Source of the DNA: Candidatus Accumulibacter necessarius | GTDB taxonomy: Bacteria > Pseudomonadota > Gammaproteobacteria > Burkholderiales > Rhodocyclaceae | Assembly: GCA_017302435.1 (NCBI GenBank) | Contig: JAFLDL010000043.1 | Location: 1-37,734, forward strand | Length of the DNA stretch: 37,734 nucleotides | Direction of reading: 5' to 3' | Translations under genes and position numbers: made by a program | Notes under the pieces: model-generated | What the model saw: only the letters and a program-made list of their open reading frames with translations | What the model was told of the DNA's origin: nothing | The model's database searches: none | Shown: positions 8,351 to 16,724 of the stretch, one piece after another | Numbering within the stretch: the stretch's first letter is position 1 | Layout of the letters: every line of letters starts with the position of its first letter

Positions 8351-9843
8351 TGCGCATAGCAATGACGTTGCAGCATGAGTGGAGAATCGACTCTCGCGTA
8401 ATTCGCGAAGCTGAGGCCTTGGTTCGCGTGGGCCATCAGGTGCTTGTGGTTTGCCGTAGTCAGGCGGAGCAACCACTGACTGAAACGCAAAATGGAGTTG
8501 ATTACCAATCCATCCCACGAACATCATCGGTCACTCTTCGCCATATCTTTGCATTGTTTTTTGTACATCTGCGTGTTTATTCTCTGTGGGTCGTAACCCG
8601 TTTTGGAATAGGCTGGCGTTGTGGTCTTAGGGAAACTTGGAGATCATTAAGGCCATTAGCCATCTTGTTCCCCGTGTTAATGTTAGGCGTGCTAGCCAAA
8701 TTACTTCAGGCACTCGTAGCACCACTTGTGAGTCTGGTAGTTCGCCCCATTGCTAAAAAGGTTTTTGCACCAACGACAAGAAAACTAATCTGGGATACAT
8801 ATCTGCGGGCGCGACATAAAGCCGTAGAAGCGCTATCCTTGTCTCGCATTAGGGATATCGCGAGGGATTATGTTGAGCCGCTTGTTCATTTGAATGATTA
8901 TGCCGTCAGTTGCTCAGGATTTATCATTGGTTGGCGGCCAGACGTTGTGCACATTCACGATATGGTGTGCATGAGTGGGGGCTATGTCGCCGCGCGAAGA
9001 CTAGCGGTGCCTTTTTTTTATGATGCCCATGAGCTGGAGACGCATACGAACTACCATCTTAGGCGTCTGACTTGGTTGTTTATTGATCGCTATCAGTATG
9101 CATTAATTCGTCGCGCGGCAGGAGTGATCACCGTCTGCGAAAGCATCGCCGACTGGTTATCACGCAAATATAAAATTGATCGGCCTACAGTTATTTTGAA
9201 TACCCCAGATTTCGATGCTTCTGCAAAGAATGGCACCTGCAATGAAACGTTACGTGCCTATCTGGGATTATCCGATGGCGAAAAACTGGCCGTATATGTC
9301 GGTGCCGTAACCATTGACCGAGGTCTGGAGAACTGTGTTGAAGCCCTGCAGTACGCGCCTGGAATCCATTTGGCGCTTGTTGGGTCGCGTTACTCGGTGA
9401 CCGAAGAGTTACTTGTTCGCCTTGCCGATCAGTTCGGCGTCTCGGAACGACTTCATCTTGTTGATCCCGTGCCAGGCAACTTGGTTGTGCCGTTCGTCCG
9501 ATCAGCCACGTTTAGCTTGATTCCAATCCAGAACGTCTGCTTAAGCTATTACTATTGCATGCCAAACAAGTTGTTGGAAAGTGTTGTAGGTGGCCTGCCG
9601 GTAGCGATCGCCAGATTGAAAGAACTGAGATCTTTCCTTGCAATGTTTCCGGTCGGTACTGAGATGGACGAAAGTTCGCCAAGAAGCATCGCAACTGCGA
9701 TGCAAGAGCTTTCGGAAGAAACCAATAAGTATCGCCCAACGGCTGATCAAATCTCAGCAATCATTGCGTACTATGGCTGGGAGAGCCAAAGAGCCAAGCT
9801 TGTTCACTTGTACGACGGTCTGAAATCGAGTGTATTGACCTAA
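8350..9843 (+). CDS. Group-1 (GT4-like) glycosyltransferase with a long hydrophobic insertion
   Basis: The ATG at 8350 overlaps the asnB stop by one base, so translation is probably coupled; a TTG one codon earlier is less likely. The 497-residue product shares blocks with the two paralogous glycosyltransferases: DVVHIHDMVCMSGGYVA, FFYDAHELETHTNYH, VITVCESIADWLS and YYYCMPNKLLESVVGGLP. It is more than 100 residues longer than them. The extra length sits in the N-terminal half (about residues 55-190) and includes a strongly hydrophobic stretch around PLAILFPVLMLGVLAKLLQ and two arginine/lysine-rich flanks. This could anchor the enzyme in the membrane or form an extra pocket. Codons are A/T-rich like those of the first glycosyltransferase. 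Donor and acceptor are unknown. Confidence 0.82.
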   Translation: MRIAMTLQHEWRIDSRVIREAEALVRVGHQVLVVCRSQAEQPLTETQNGVDYQSIPRTSSVTLRHIFALFFVHLRVYSLWVVTRFGIGWRCGLRETWRSLRPLAILFPVLMLGVLAKLLQALVAPLVSLVVRPIAKKVFAPTTRKLIWDTYLRARHKAVEALSLSRIRDIARDYVEPLVHLNDYAVSCSGFIIGWRPDVVHIHDMVCMSGGYVAARRLAVPFFYDAHELETHTNYHLRRLTWLFIDRYQYALIRRAAGVITVCESIADWLSRKYKIDRPTVILNTPDFDASAKNGTCNETLRAYLGLSDGEKLAVYVGAVTIDRGLENCVEALQYAPGIHLALVGSRYSVTEELLVRLADQFGVSERLHLVDPVPGNLVVPFVRSATFSLIPIQNVCLSYYYCMPNKLLESVVGGLPVAIARLKELRSFLAMFPVGTEMDESSPRSIATAMQELSEETNKYRPTADQISAIIAYYGWESQRAKLVHLYDGLKSSVLT

Positions 9844-9969
9844 AGAGCGCAAGCTGCCTGTCAATGTGCTTCTATGTTTGTTTTTTTCATGGAGTGCTGA
9901 GTAATGGCAAGAGGTTGTTATTTCTTATGCTCGCTATTGTCTATCCCGCATTAGGGCACGACTGAATCA

Positions 9970-11859
9970 ATGTGTGGCATCTTTGGTGGCGTCTGGCGCG
10001 ATGGGGCCCATCGTCTTGAAGCCGCGTTGAGCGGTTCGGCGCGGGCATTGCGCTTCAGGGGGCCGGACGACAATGGGCAGGAGATCTTCATTCTTGGCGC
10101 GGCAACTATAGCGCTGGGTCACACGCGCCTGTCGATTATCGATCTGACGTTTGGTGGCCATCAGCCGATGCATTCGGCCGATGGCCTTGTTTCCATCGTG
10201 TTCAACGGCGAGATATACAACTACCGCGAATTGCGGAGTGAACTGAAACTGTTGGGTCATCGTTTCGCGTCAGATTCCGATACCGAGGTGCTACTGACGG
10301 CCTGGCGCCAATGGGGGCAAGACGGCCTGACCCGTCTGGTGGGTATGTTCGCGTTCGTAGTGTTCGATCGCGGGCAGGGAACGATCACCTGTGTGCGTGA
10401 CGCATTCGGCATCAAGCCGTTCTTCTACGCGTTGGAACAGGGCAATTTCCTGTTTGCCTCGGAAATTCCGGCCATCAAGGAACTGAAACGAAACAAGGCC
10501 GAACTTGACTGGCAGCGAGCCTATGACTATCTCGTGCATGGCGATTACGACAGCGGGCCCCGCACATTTCTGGATGGGATCTTCCATCTCGAACCTGGTC
10601 ACGTTCTTGAACTAGACATCGCCAGCGGACGGCTGGCCAAACCGGCGCGCTGGTGGCAACCCCAGATCGCCGAGCGGCGCGATCTCGGTTTCGCCGAAGC
10701 GGCCGAGCAACTGCGCGAGCGCTTTCTGGACAGCATTCGTTTGCATCTGCGCAGTGACGTTCCCCTGGGCGCTGCCCTTTCTGGGGGGATCGACTCTTCG
10801 GCCGTGGTGTGCGCGATGCGCCATGTGGCCCCGGATGCGGCGATCAACACGTTCAGCTACATTGCTCGTGGCAGCGTGGTCTCCGAAGAGGGATGGGTAG
10901 ACCGCGTCAACCAGCATGTGGGCGCTGTGCCGCACAAGGTGGTGGTCAGCGCCAATGAACTCGCCGCCGACCTGGACGACATGATTCAGGCTCAGGGCGA
11001 GCCTTTCGGCAGTACCAGCATCTATGCACAGTACCGCGTTTTCAGGCTGGCGAGGGAGCAGGGTGTCACGGTCACCCTGGATGGTCAGGGGGCCGATGAA
11101 ATGCTTGCCGGCTACAATGGCTATCCCGGGCAGCGCATCCGCAGCCTTCTCGAGCAGGGGAGTTACGCGGAGGCGTGGCATTTCCTCCATGAGTGGGCCC
11201 GGTGGCCCGGTCGCAGCCGCTTGGCAGGCGCCAAGCGGGCAGTTGCCGAACTGACCCAGGGAACTCGTCTCAATGGTTTCCTGCGGAGGCTCAATGGTAT
11301 GCAAGCCCTGCCTGCCTGGATAAATGCAGCGCCCCTTGAAGAAATGAGGATTGTCCGCCGTCATCCGCAAGTTCGCTCGACCCAGGACGAGTCGTGCCGG
11401 CGATTGGTTGCCGAACTGGCTCTTTCACTGACCCAGCGCGGTCTTCCGGCATTGCTACGGCACGGGGATCGAAACTCGATGCGTTTTTCCGTGGAGAGCC
11501 GGGTGCCTTTCCTGACTCGCGAACTGGCCGACTTTCTCTTGTCGCTGCCCGAGGCCTACCTGATTTCGCCGGAGGGCCAAACCAAACACGTCTTTCGCGC
11601 GGCGATGCGGGGTATCGTTCCGGATGACGTTCTGGACAGACGCGACAAGATCGGCTTCGAAACGCCAGAGAAGGAGTGGCTGCTGGGAATGGCCGAAACC
11701 GTTCGTGGCTGGCTGCGCGTCGACCTGCATTTGCCATTTTTCCTTCAAGCCGAGGTTCTCAAGGAGTTCGATCTGATCGCGACGGGCAAGAAGCCGTTTT
11801 CCTGGCAAGTCTGGCGCTGGATCAACTTTTCGCGCTGGTATAGCCGTTTTATAGCGTGA
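9970..11859 (+). CDS. asnB: AsnB-type glutamine-dependent amidotransferase (asparagine synthase family), copy 3
   Basis: This 629-residue third copy is complete in both domains. It starts MCGIFGGVWRDG with catalytic Cys2, has RFRGPDDNG and FNGEIYNYRELR in the glutaminase domain, the ATP loop SGGIDSS at residues 271-277, and LDGQGADEMLAGYNGY. It is visibly more GC-rich than copy 2, which suggests a separate history rather than a very recent duplication. A 126-base gap follows the upstream glycosyltransferase, so it may have its own promoter; I found none that is convincing. Its stop overlaps a possible GTG start of the next glycosyltransferase. Amidation of an acidic sugar is the contextual guess. 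Confidence 0.9.
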   Translation: MCGIFGGVWRDGAHRLEAALSGSARALRFRGPDDNGQEIFILGAATIALGHTRLSIIDLTFGGHQPMHSADGLVSIVFNGEIYNYRELRSELKLLGHRFASDSDTEVLLTAWRQWGQDGLTRLVGMFAFVVFDRGQGTITCVRDAFGIKPFFYALEQGNFLFASEIPAIKELKRNKAELDWQRAYDYLVHGDYDSGPRTFLDGIFHLEPGHVLELDIASGRLAKPARWWQPQIAERRDLGFAEAAEQLRERFLDSIRLHLRSDVPLGAALSGGIDSSAVVCAMRHVAPDAAINTFSYIARGSVVSEEGWVDRVNQHVGAVPHKVVVSANELAADLDDMIQAQGEPFGSTSIYAQYRVFRLAREQGVTVTLDGQGADEMLAGYNGYPGQRIRSLLEQGSYAEAWHFLHEWARWPGRSRLAGAKRAVAELTQGTRLNGFLRRLNGMQALPAWINAAPLEEMRIVRRHPQVRSTQDESCRRLVAELALSLTQRGLPALLRHGDRNSMRFSVESRVPFLTRELADFLLSLPEAYLISPEGQTKHVFRAAMRGIVPDDVLDRRDKIGFETPEKEWLLGMAETVRGWLRVDLHLPFFLQAEVLKEFDLIATGKKPFSWQVWRWINFSRWYSRFIA

Positions 11860-11879
11860 TTTCTGAAACAACCAGGAAC

Positions 11880-13004
11880 ATGAAGAGCATATTGATCCTT
11901 TCTTTCTCGGTAATCCATAGTGATCCGAGAGTGATGCGACAGATCCGGCTGCTAGAGACGCATTACCATTTAACAGTTTCCGGATTCGGACCAAAACCTG
12001 ATGCCGATATCCGATTTTTTGGGCTTGAAAACCCACAATTCAAGCTGTGGCACAAACTGATCTGGGCATTCAAGCTCTTGTTCCGGCTCTCCGAAAGTTA
12101 CTACTGGAGCCTTCCCCAAGTTCGCCATGGTCTCAAAGCGCTCGCAGGGCTGAGCTTCGACCTACTCATTGCCAATGACATCACGACGCTTCCCCTCGGG
12201 TTGAAATTGGCCGCCAGCAAACCGGTTCTCATCGATGCCCATGAATACTCACCGCGGGAATTCGAGGACAAGTGGCTTTGGCGGCTACTGTTTGCTCCAT
12301 ATCATGACGCGTTGTGTGCCCGCTATCTGCCCCAGGCGGCGAGCATGACCACGGTTTGTAAGGGAATTGCCGACGAATACGAGAAGCAATACGGTGTGAC
12401 GCCAGCGGTGCTCTACAATGCTTCCCCGGAGTTGTGCCTTGGACCGTCTGCAGGGCTCCACGGCAGAGTGCGCCTTATTCATCACGGCGCTGCCATTCGC
12501 TCTAGACATCTCGGCGTGATGATCAAGATGATGTGTTATCTGGACGAACGATTCACGCTGGATTTCATGCTGGTCGAAACCGACGCCGCCTATATGATGG
12601 AGTTGCGCGACATGGCAAGAAGTGATGGACGCATCAGCTTTGTCGAACCCGTCGCTCTGGAACGAATCTGCCAACGAATAAATGGATACGACGTCGGACT
12701 ATTTCTCTTGCCGCCGGTTAACTTCAACTATCGCCATGCCTTGCCGAACAAGTTCTTTGAGTTCATTCAGGCGCGACTTGCGGTTGCCATCGGCCCTTCC
12801 ACCGAGATGGCTCGTATCGTAGAGGAGTATTCACTGGGGGTGATCGCCGATTCTTTCGATCCCGAGGCCTTGGCTGCCGTGCTCGAACAACTGACGGATG
12901 AGTCCATCCGTGGTTACAAGCTGGCCGCCGATCGTGCTGCGCGGGAGTTGAATTATGAGACTGCCGGGCGGGTGCTGCTGCATGAGATCGAACGGCTTGT
13001 CTGA
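11880..13004 (+). CDS. Group-1 (GT4-like) glycosyltransferase, paralogue of the gene at 5164-6303
   Basis: The product is 374 residues from the ATG at 11880. A GTG at 11856, overlapping the asnB stop, would add eight residues and is an alternative, because overlapping starts are common in this cluster. Conserved blocks are MKSILILSFSVIHSDPRVMR, VLIDAHEYSPREFEDKWLWR, TTVCKGIADEYEKQYG and LPNKFFEFIQARLAVAIG. These line up one by one with the minus-strand glycosyltransferase at 5164-6303, showing a shared origin. The two probably use related sugars. Each lies directly beside an asnB gene. The last part of this gene overlaps the start of the next glycosyltransferase by 23 bases. Confidence 0.88.
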   Translation: MKSILILSFSVIHSDPRVMRQIRLLETHYHLTVSGFGPKPDADIRFFGLENPQFKLWHKLIWAFKLLFRLSESYYWSLPQVRHGLKALAGLSFDLLIANDITTLPLGLKLAASKPVLIDAHEYSPREFEDKWLWRLLFAPYHDALCARYLPQAASMTTVCKGIADEYEKQYGVTPAVLYNASPELCLGPSAGLHGRVRLIHHGAAIRSRHLGVMIKMMCYLDERFTLDFMLVETDAAYMMELRDMARSDGRISFVEPVALERICQRINGYDVGLFLLPPVNFNYRHALPNKFFEFIQARLAVAIGPSTEMARIVEEYSLGVIADSFDPEALAAVLEQLTDESIRGYKLAADRAARELNYETAGRVLLHEIERLV

Positions 13005-14286
13005 TTTGTCTGTACCCCGAAAGGTGCTGATCATCTGTCAGTATTTTGTCCCCTATGCGGCTTCCGTGGGTGGCGTTGCTCGCGTTGTGCACCTGGCTCG
13101 TTACCTGAAGGATCAGGGCTGCGAGGTAAATATTCTGACCTCCGACGGCGCGGATTTCGGAGATCTTGGCCTGGGAGAGCTACTGACCGGGCTGGGTGTC
13201 ACCTATCTGACGGATCCATTGAAAAGATCGGTCCAGAACAGCCTGATGAGAATCGCACATCACCCTGCCGGTTCGGCCAGCGTCTGGTTGTCCCGGCTGC
13301 GGGTTGTCAAGCGCGTTGTAACTTCCCTGGTGATCCCGGATCTTGGCCTCTTCATGGTGCCGAAGTACTATCGCGCCGCTGTTGCACTGATTGAATCAAG
13401 GGGCTTTGACACCTTGATAGTCTCCACCCCGCCCCACAGCATGCAGCTGGTAGGTGGATTATTGAAGAAGAAATTTGACGGGCGACTCGATCTGGTCGCT
13501 GATTATCGGGATAGCTGGAACGGGAGCACGATATTCTCGCCCAGGGGTACATTAGCTTCGATGATTTCGCGCAGGCTCGAACGGTTCAGTCTGAAGAGGG
13601 CCGATCTCATCACTTTTGCTTCGCAACCGATGCTCGCGAAATTGAGTCGCTTGTTTCCGGAGCTGCCTCTCGAGAGCAAGGGGCTGCTGATGATGAACGG
13701 ATATGCCGGCGAGCCTTGTCCGGTTCGCGTGGCGAGTGACTCCGTGGACTTGCGTATCGGTTATTTCGGTATGGCGGACGACGATGAGAAGGGGTATCGA
13801 AATATTGAGCCACTCTTCCGCGCCATCGCCGGAGCGATAAAGACCGGGATCGCTATCCGCCTGTGCTTCTACGGCTCGCTGCGCCTGTCCCGCATTGATC
13901 TCAAGGACTTTCCTTTTGTTGAAGCAAATGCTTCCGTGGCGCATGACGAGGTGTTCACTGTTATGCAGGGAATGCACTATCTTCTGATCTTGCATACGGA
14001 TCCGGCCAGCAGCGACGAAGTGATCACCGGAAAGTTTTTTGACTATATCAAGGCCAGGCGGCCTATCCTGTGTTTCTCGCCAGAGAATACCGAGGCGGCG
14101 CGTCTGGTCAAACAATGGCAGGTTGGTGAGTGGCTGGACTCCCAGGCGCCTGAACGTGCCTCGCAGGCGCTGTGCAGTCTCCGGCCTCGTGATTATCCCG
14201 CGTTGCTCGACGATGAACTGGTCTCATCGTTCGCTCGCAACGGGCAGTACAGGAAGCTCTTCGAGAAGCTTCGCGGGGCGGCATGA
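12982..14286 (+). CDS. Glycosyltransferase, group-1-like
   Basis: This is a 434-residue predicted GT-B glycosyltransferase. I chose ATG 12982 (MRSNGLSDLSVPRKVLIICQ) because it places the first beta strand KVLIICQYF near the N-terminus; the open frame extends to 12955. The acceptor-side loop reads ASVGGVARVVHLARYL, typical of group-1 enzymes. The C-terminal half contains KFFDYIKARRPILCFSPEN, the usual position of the nucleotide-binding loop. It overlaps the preceding glycosyltransferase by 23 bases, so the two are likely one transcript. It is distinct from the three related glycosyltransferases upstream. Substrate unknown. Confidence 0.82.
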   Translation: MRSNGLSDLSVPRKVLIICQYFVPYAASVGGVARVVHLARYLKDQGCEVNILTSDGADFGDLGLGELLTGLGVTYLTDPLKRSVQNSLMRIAHHPAGSASVWLSRLRVVKRVVTSLVIPDLGLFMVPKYYRAAVALIESRGFDTLIVSTPPHSMQLVGGLLKKKFDGRLDLVADYRDSWNGSTIFSPRGTLASMISRRLERFSLKRADLITFASQPMLAKLSRLFPELPLESKGLLMMNGYAGEPCPVRVASDSVDLRIGYFGMADDDEKGYRNIEPLFRAIAGAIKTGIAIRLCFYGSLRLSRIDLKDFPFVEANASVAHDEVFTVMQGMHYLLILHTDPASSDEVITGKFFDYIKARRPILCFSPENTEAARLVKQWQVGEWLDSQAPERASQALCSLRPRDYPALLDDELVSSFARNGQYRKLFEKLRGAA

Positions 14287-14366
14287 CGGCATTGGCATTT
14301 TCACGGTACGTTTTTGACGGTGCCCAAGGGTTACGTTGGCTGCTTGAGTCGGTTAGGGGTGCTTGA

Positions 14367-15107
14367 TTGATAGCGGTTTCGATCGTCAGCCATGGACACG
14401 GCGACATGGTGGGGAGGCTCGTCGGACAGCTCCTGGCATTCCCGGAAGTCGCCCAGATCATTCTGACCTTGAATGTTCCGGAATCGGTGGCATTGCCGGA
14501 TGACGCTCGTGTGACGGTCATCGGCAACGCGGAGCCAAAGGGTTTCGGCGCCAATCACAATGCGGCTTTTGCTGCTTGCACCCAGACGTTCTTTTGCCCG
14601 TTGAATCCGGATATTGAATTCGACCGGAATCCGTTTCCTGTCCTGTCCGCCGCGCTCGGTGACGATCGTGTAGCCCTTGTGGCACCGCTGGTGAGATCAC
14701 CCGATGGGGAGATCGAAGACAGCATGCGGCGCTTCCCGACGCCGGGTTCATTGCTCATGAAGGCACTCGCGGGGAGCGATGGTCGCTATGTTGTCCGGCA
14801 AGACCAGGCGGATTTTGCTCCGGAATGGGTGGCTGGAATGTTCATGCTGTTTCGTAGCCGCGATTTCCATGATTTGGGTGGTTTCGATGAGCACTTCTTC
14901 CTTTACTACGAGGACGTCGATATATGCGCCCGGGTATGGCAGAAGGGGATGAAGGTACTGGCGTGCCCACGGGGGTGTGTCATTCATGATGCGCAGCGTG
15001 ACAGTCGTCGGAGTCTGCGCCATCTGCGCTGGCACTTGATGAGCATGGCGCGTTTTCTCTGGAAGCACCGGGGACGGCTGCCCAGGGTTCCGGAAGTCGA
15101 GCCATGA
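14367..15107 (+). CDS. Family 2 glycosyltransferase (WbbL/rhamnosyltransferase-like)
   Basis: This is a 246-residue GT-A enzyme. The first strand IAVSIVSHGHGDMV starts at once, GFGANHNAAF binds the nucleotide, PLNPDIEF supplies the DxD-type metal site, and FDEHFFLYYEDVDICARVW carries the acidic pair used for catalysis in WbbL-type rhamnosyltransferases. No ATG is available; the TTG at 14367 follows AGGGG by several bases and sets the N-terminus sensibly. The stop overlaps the ATG of the next gene (ATGA at 15104-15107). Transfer of rhamnose or another deoxysugar is a family-level expectation only. Confidence 0.88.
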   Translation: MIAVSIVSHGHGDMVGRLVGQLLAFPEVAQIILTLNVPESVALPDDARVTVIGNAEPKGFGANHNAAFAACTQTFFCPLNPDIEFDRNPFPVLSAALGDDRVALVAPLVRSPDGEIEDSMRRFPTPGSLLMKALAGSDGRYVVRQDQADFAPEWVAGMFMLFRSRDFHDLGGFDEHFFLYYEDVDICARVWQKGMKVLACPRGCVIHDAQRDSRRSLRHLRWHLMSMARFLWKHRGRLPRVPEVEP

Positions 15108-16054
15108 ATCTGGTGACCGGCGCAACCGGGTTCATTGGCCAACGATTGATCAAGGCACTTGAGGCAGACGGTGCAACTTGCCGCCGCCTGTCGCGACAAC
15201 CCATGTCATGCGCCGATGCGTTTGTCGCTGACTTGGCTGACAAAGCGGCGTTGACCGCAGCATGCTCTGGTGTGGACCGGCTGTTTCATTGTGCTGGCCA
15301 TGCGCACGCGTTTGGCTCCCTTGCGAGCGACGATGCGACGATTCAATGGCAAGCAAACTTCGAGGGAACGCGCAATCTGGTTGAGGCAGCGGGGCAATCG
15401 GGCGTGCGACGCTTTGTCTTCCTCTCCAGTGTCAAGGCGATGGCCGAGCCGGGAGGCTGCTGTGCCGATGAGGATTTCCCCGGGCAGCCGGAAACCGCCT
15501 ATGGGCAAGCAAAGCGTGCTGCTGAGGCGGCTGTGCTGGAGGCCGGTGGCCGCTACGGGATGCACGTGGTCAATCTGCGCCTTGCCATGGTCTATGGATC
15601 AGGCGGCCGTGGGAACCTCGAACGCATGGGGCGGCTGGTCAAGCGCGGTTTGTTTCCCCCGTTGCCGGAAACGGCCAATCACCGTTCCCTTGTGCATGTC
15701 GATGATGTTGCCGCGGCGATACGTCTGGTTGCCAACGATCCGCGTGCTTCCGGGCGGACCTATATCGTTGCTTCGCATGCGGCACCATCGGGACGGGAGT
15801 TGTTCGACGCTCTGCGGTCGACGCTCGAGATGCCACGATGTTCCTGGGAGGTGCCTGCATTTTTGCTGCGTTTTGCAGCCATCGGTGGCGATGCATTGGA
15901 GATGCTGACGAGACGGCGAATGCCATTCGACAGCGAAGTTCTCGATCGCTTGCTGGGTTCGGCCTGGTTTTCCCCGGCACGGATAGAACGGGAGCTAGGT
16001 TGGCGAGCAAAGGTGTCGCTTGCCGCCGGGCTTGCGGAGATGCTTGGAAAATGA
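15104..16054 (+). CDS. NAD-dependent epimerase/4-reductase (WbpV/WreQ-like)
   Basis: This 316-residue extended short-chain dehydrogenase starts MNLVTGATGFIGQRL (NAD-binding GxxGxxG). It has VFLSSVKAMAE and the catalytic TAYGQAKRAAE (YxxxK) about midway. WbpV of P. aeruginosa and WreQ of Rhizobium etli have this size and sit beside an initiating sugar transferase and a 4,6-dehydratase, where they reduce the 4-keto sugar to UDP-QuiNAc. The same three-gene neighbourhood here supports that reductase role, but a plain UDP-hexose 4-epimerase remains possible. The gene overlaps both neighbours by ATGA, so it is tightly coupled in translation. Confidence 0.85.
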   Translation: MNLVTGATGFIGQRLIKALEADGATCRRLSRQPMSCADAFVADLADKAALTAACSGVDRLFHCAGHAHAFGSLASDDATIQWQANFEGTRNLVEAAGQSGVRRFVFLSSVKAMAEPGGCCADEDFPGQPETAYGQAKRAAEAAVLEAGGRYGMHVVNLRLAMVYGSGGRGNLERMGRLVKRGLFPPLPETANHRSLVHVDDVAAAIRLVANDPRASGRTYIVASHAAPSGRELFDALRSTLEMPRCSWEVPAFLLRFAAIGGDALEMLTRRRMPFDSEVLDRLLGSAWFSPARIERELGWRAKVSLAAGLAEMLGK

Positions 16055-16611
16055 AACGTCTGCTCGATCTTTGCCTGGCTGTGCCGGCTGCCGCTGTCCT
16101 GGCGTTGCCGCTGCTCATGGTTGCGATTGCAATAAAGTTGACCTCGCCCGGTCCGGTGCTTTACTGGTCCGACCGCGTGGGCCGCTGCAACCGGATTTTC
16201 TACATGCCAAAATTCCGCAGTATGCGCACCGGCACGCCGGCGGTGGCAACTCACCTGCTGCAGAATCCCGAAGCCTGGCTTACACCCATCGGGGCCTTCC
16301 TGCGCAAGACGAGCCTCGACGAACTTCCGCAATTGTGGAGCATCCTTGCCGGCGACATGAGCTTTGTTGGCCCGCGCCCCGCGCTGTTCAATCAGGATGA
16401 CCTGGTGGCCTTGCGCACGGAGCGCGGAGTGCATGAACTGATGCCGGGACTGACGGGATGGGCACAGGTCAACGGGCGCGACGAACTGCCGATTCCGCAG
16501 AAGGTGGCGCTGGATGCCGAGTACTTGCTTCGTCGCTCGCTCCTGTTCGATATCCATATCCTGTGGCTGACCGTCGTCAAGGTACTCAAGCGGGATGGTG
16601 TCTCCCACTAG
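16051..16611 (+). CDS. Small polyprenyl-phosphate sugar-1-phosphate transferase (PglC/WreU type)
   Basis: This 186-residue initiating transferase moves a sugar phosphate from a UDP-sugar to undecaprenyl phosphate at the inner face of the membrane. It starts [20 protein letters not shown], a single N-terminal membrane (re-entrant) helix, followed by the cytoplasmic domain. PMSG-like [23 protein letters not shown], the catalytic Asp-Glu in [22 protein letters not shown] and [13 protein letters not shown] are all present. The short length matches PglC rather than the long WbaP/WcaJ type. ATG 16051 overlaps the upstream stop. The donor is probably the 6-deoxy-HexNAc made by the flanking genes. 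Confidence 0.93.
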   Translation: MKRLLDLCLAVPAAAVLALPLLMVAIAIKLTSPGPVLYWSDRVGRCNRIFYMPKFRSMRTGTPAVATHLLQNPEAWLTPIGAFLRKTSLDELPQLWSILAGDMSFVGPRPALFNQDDLVALRTERGVHELMPGLTGWAQVNGRDELPIPQKVALDAEYLLRRSLLFDIHILWLTVVKVLKRDGVSH

Positions 16612-16612
16612 G

Positions 16613-16668
16613 CCGACAGGTCATTCTGCTGCCGCCGAAACCCGATGATTCCCCGGGGAGCCTGTCGG
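16613..16668. repeat. Inverted repeat between the sugar transferase and dehydratase genes
   Basis: CCGACAGG (16613-16620) pairs perfectly with CCTGTCGG (16661-16668) across a 40-base loop that itself contains CCCCGGGG (16651-16658). There is no T-run, so it is not a simple terminator. It could modulate read-through into the dehydratase gene. Confidence 0.5.
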
Positions 16669-16724
16669 AGAGGTTACAATTCTCCTTTGCTTCAGGCTTG
16701 CTGCAGCTTTGACTGCGCTTTCAA

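Noticed and set aside
9844-9969. A promoter in the gap before asnB copy 3
   Set aside because: TTGTTA and several A/T-rich hexamers occur but no pair with proper spacing and sequence stands out.
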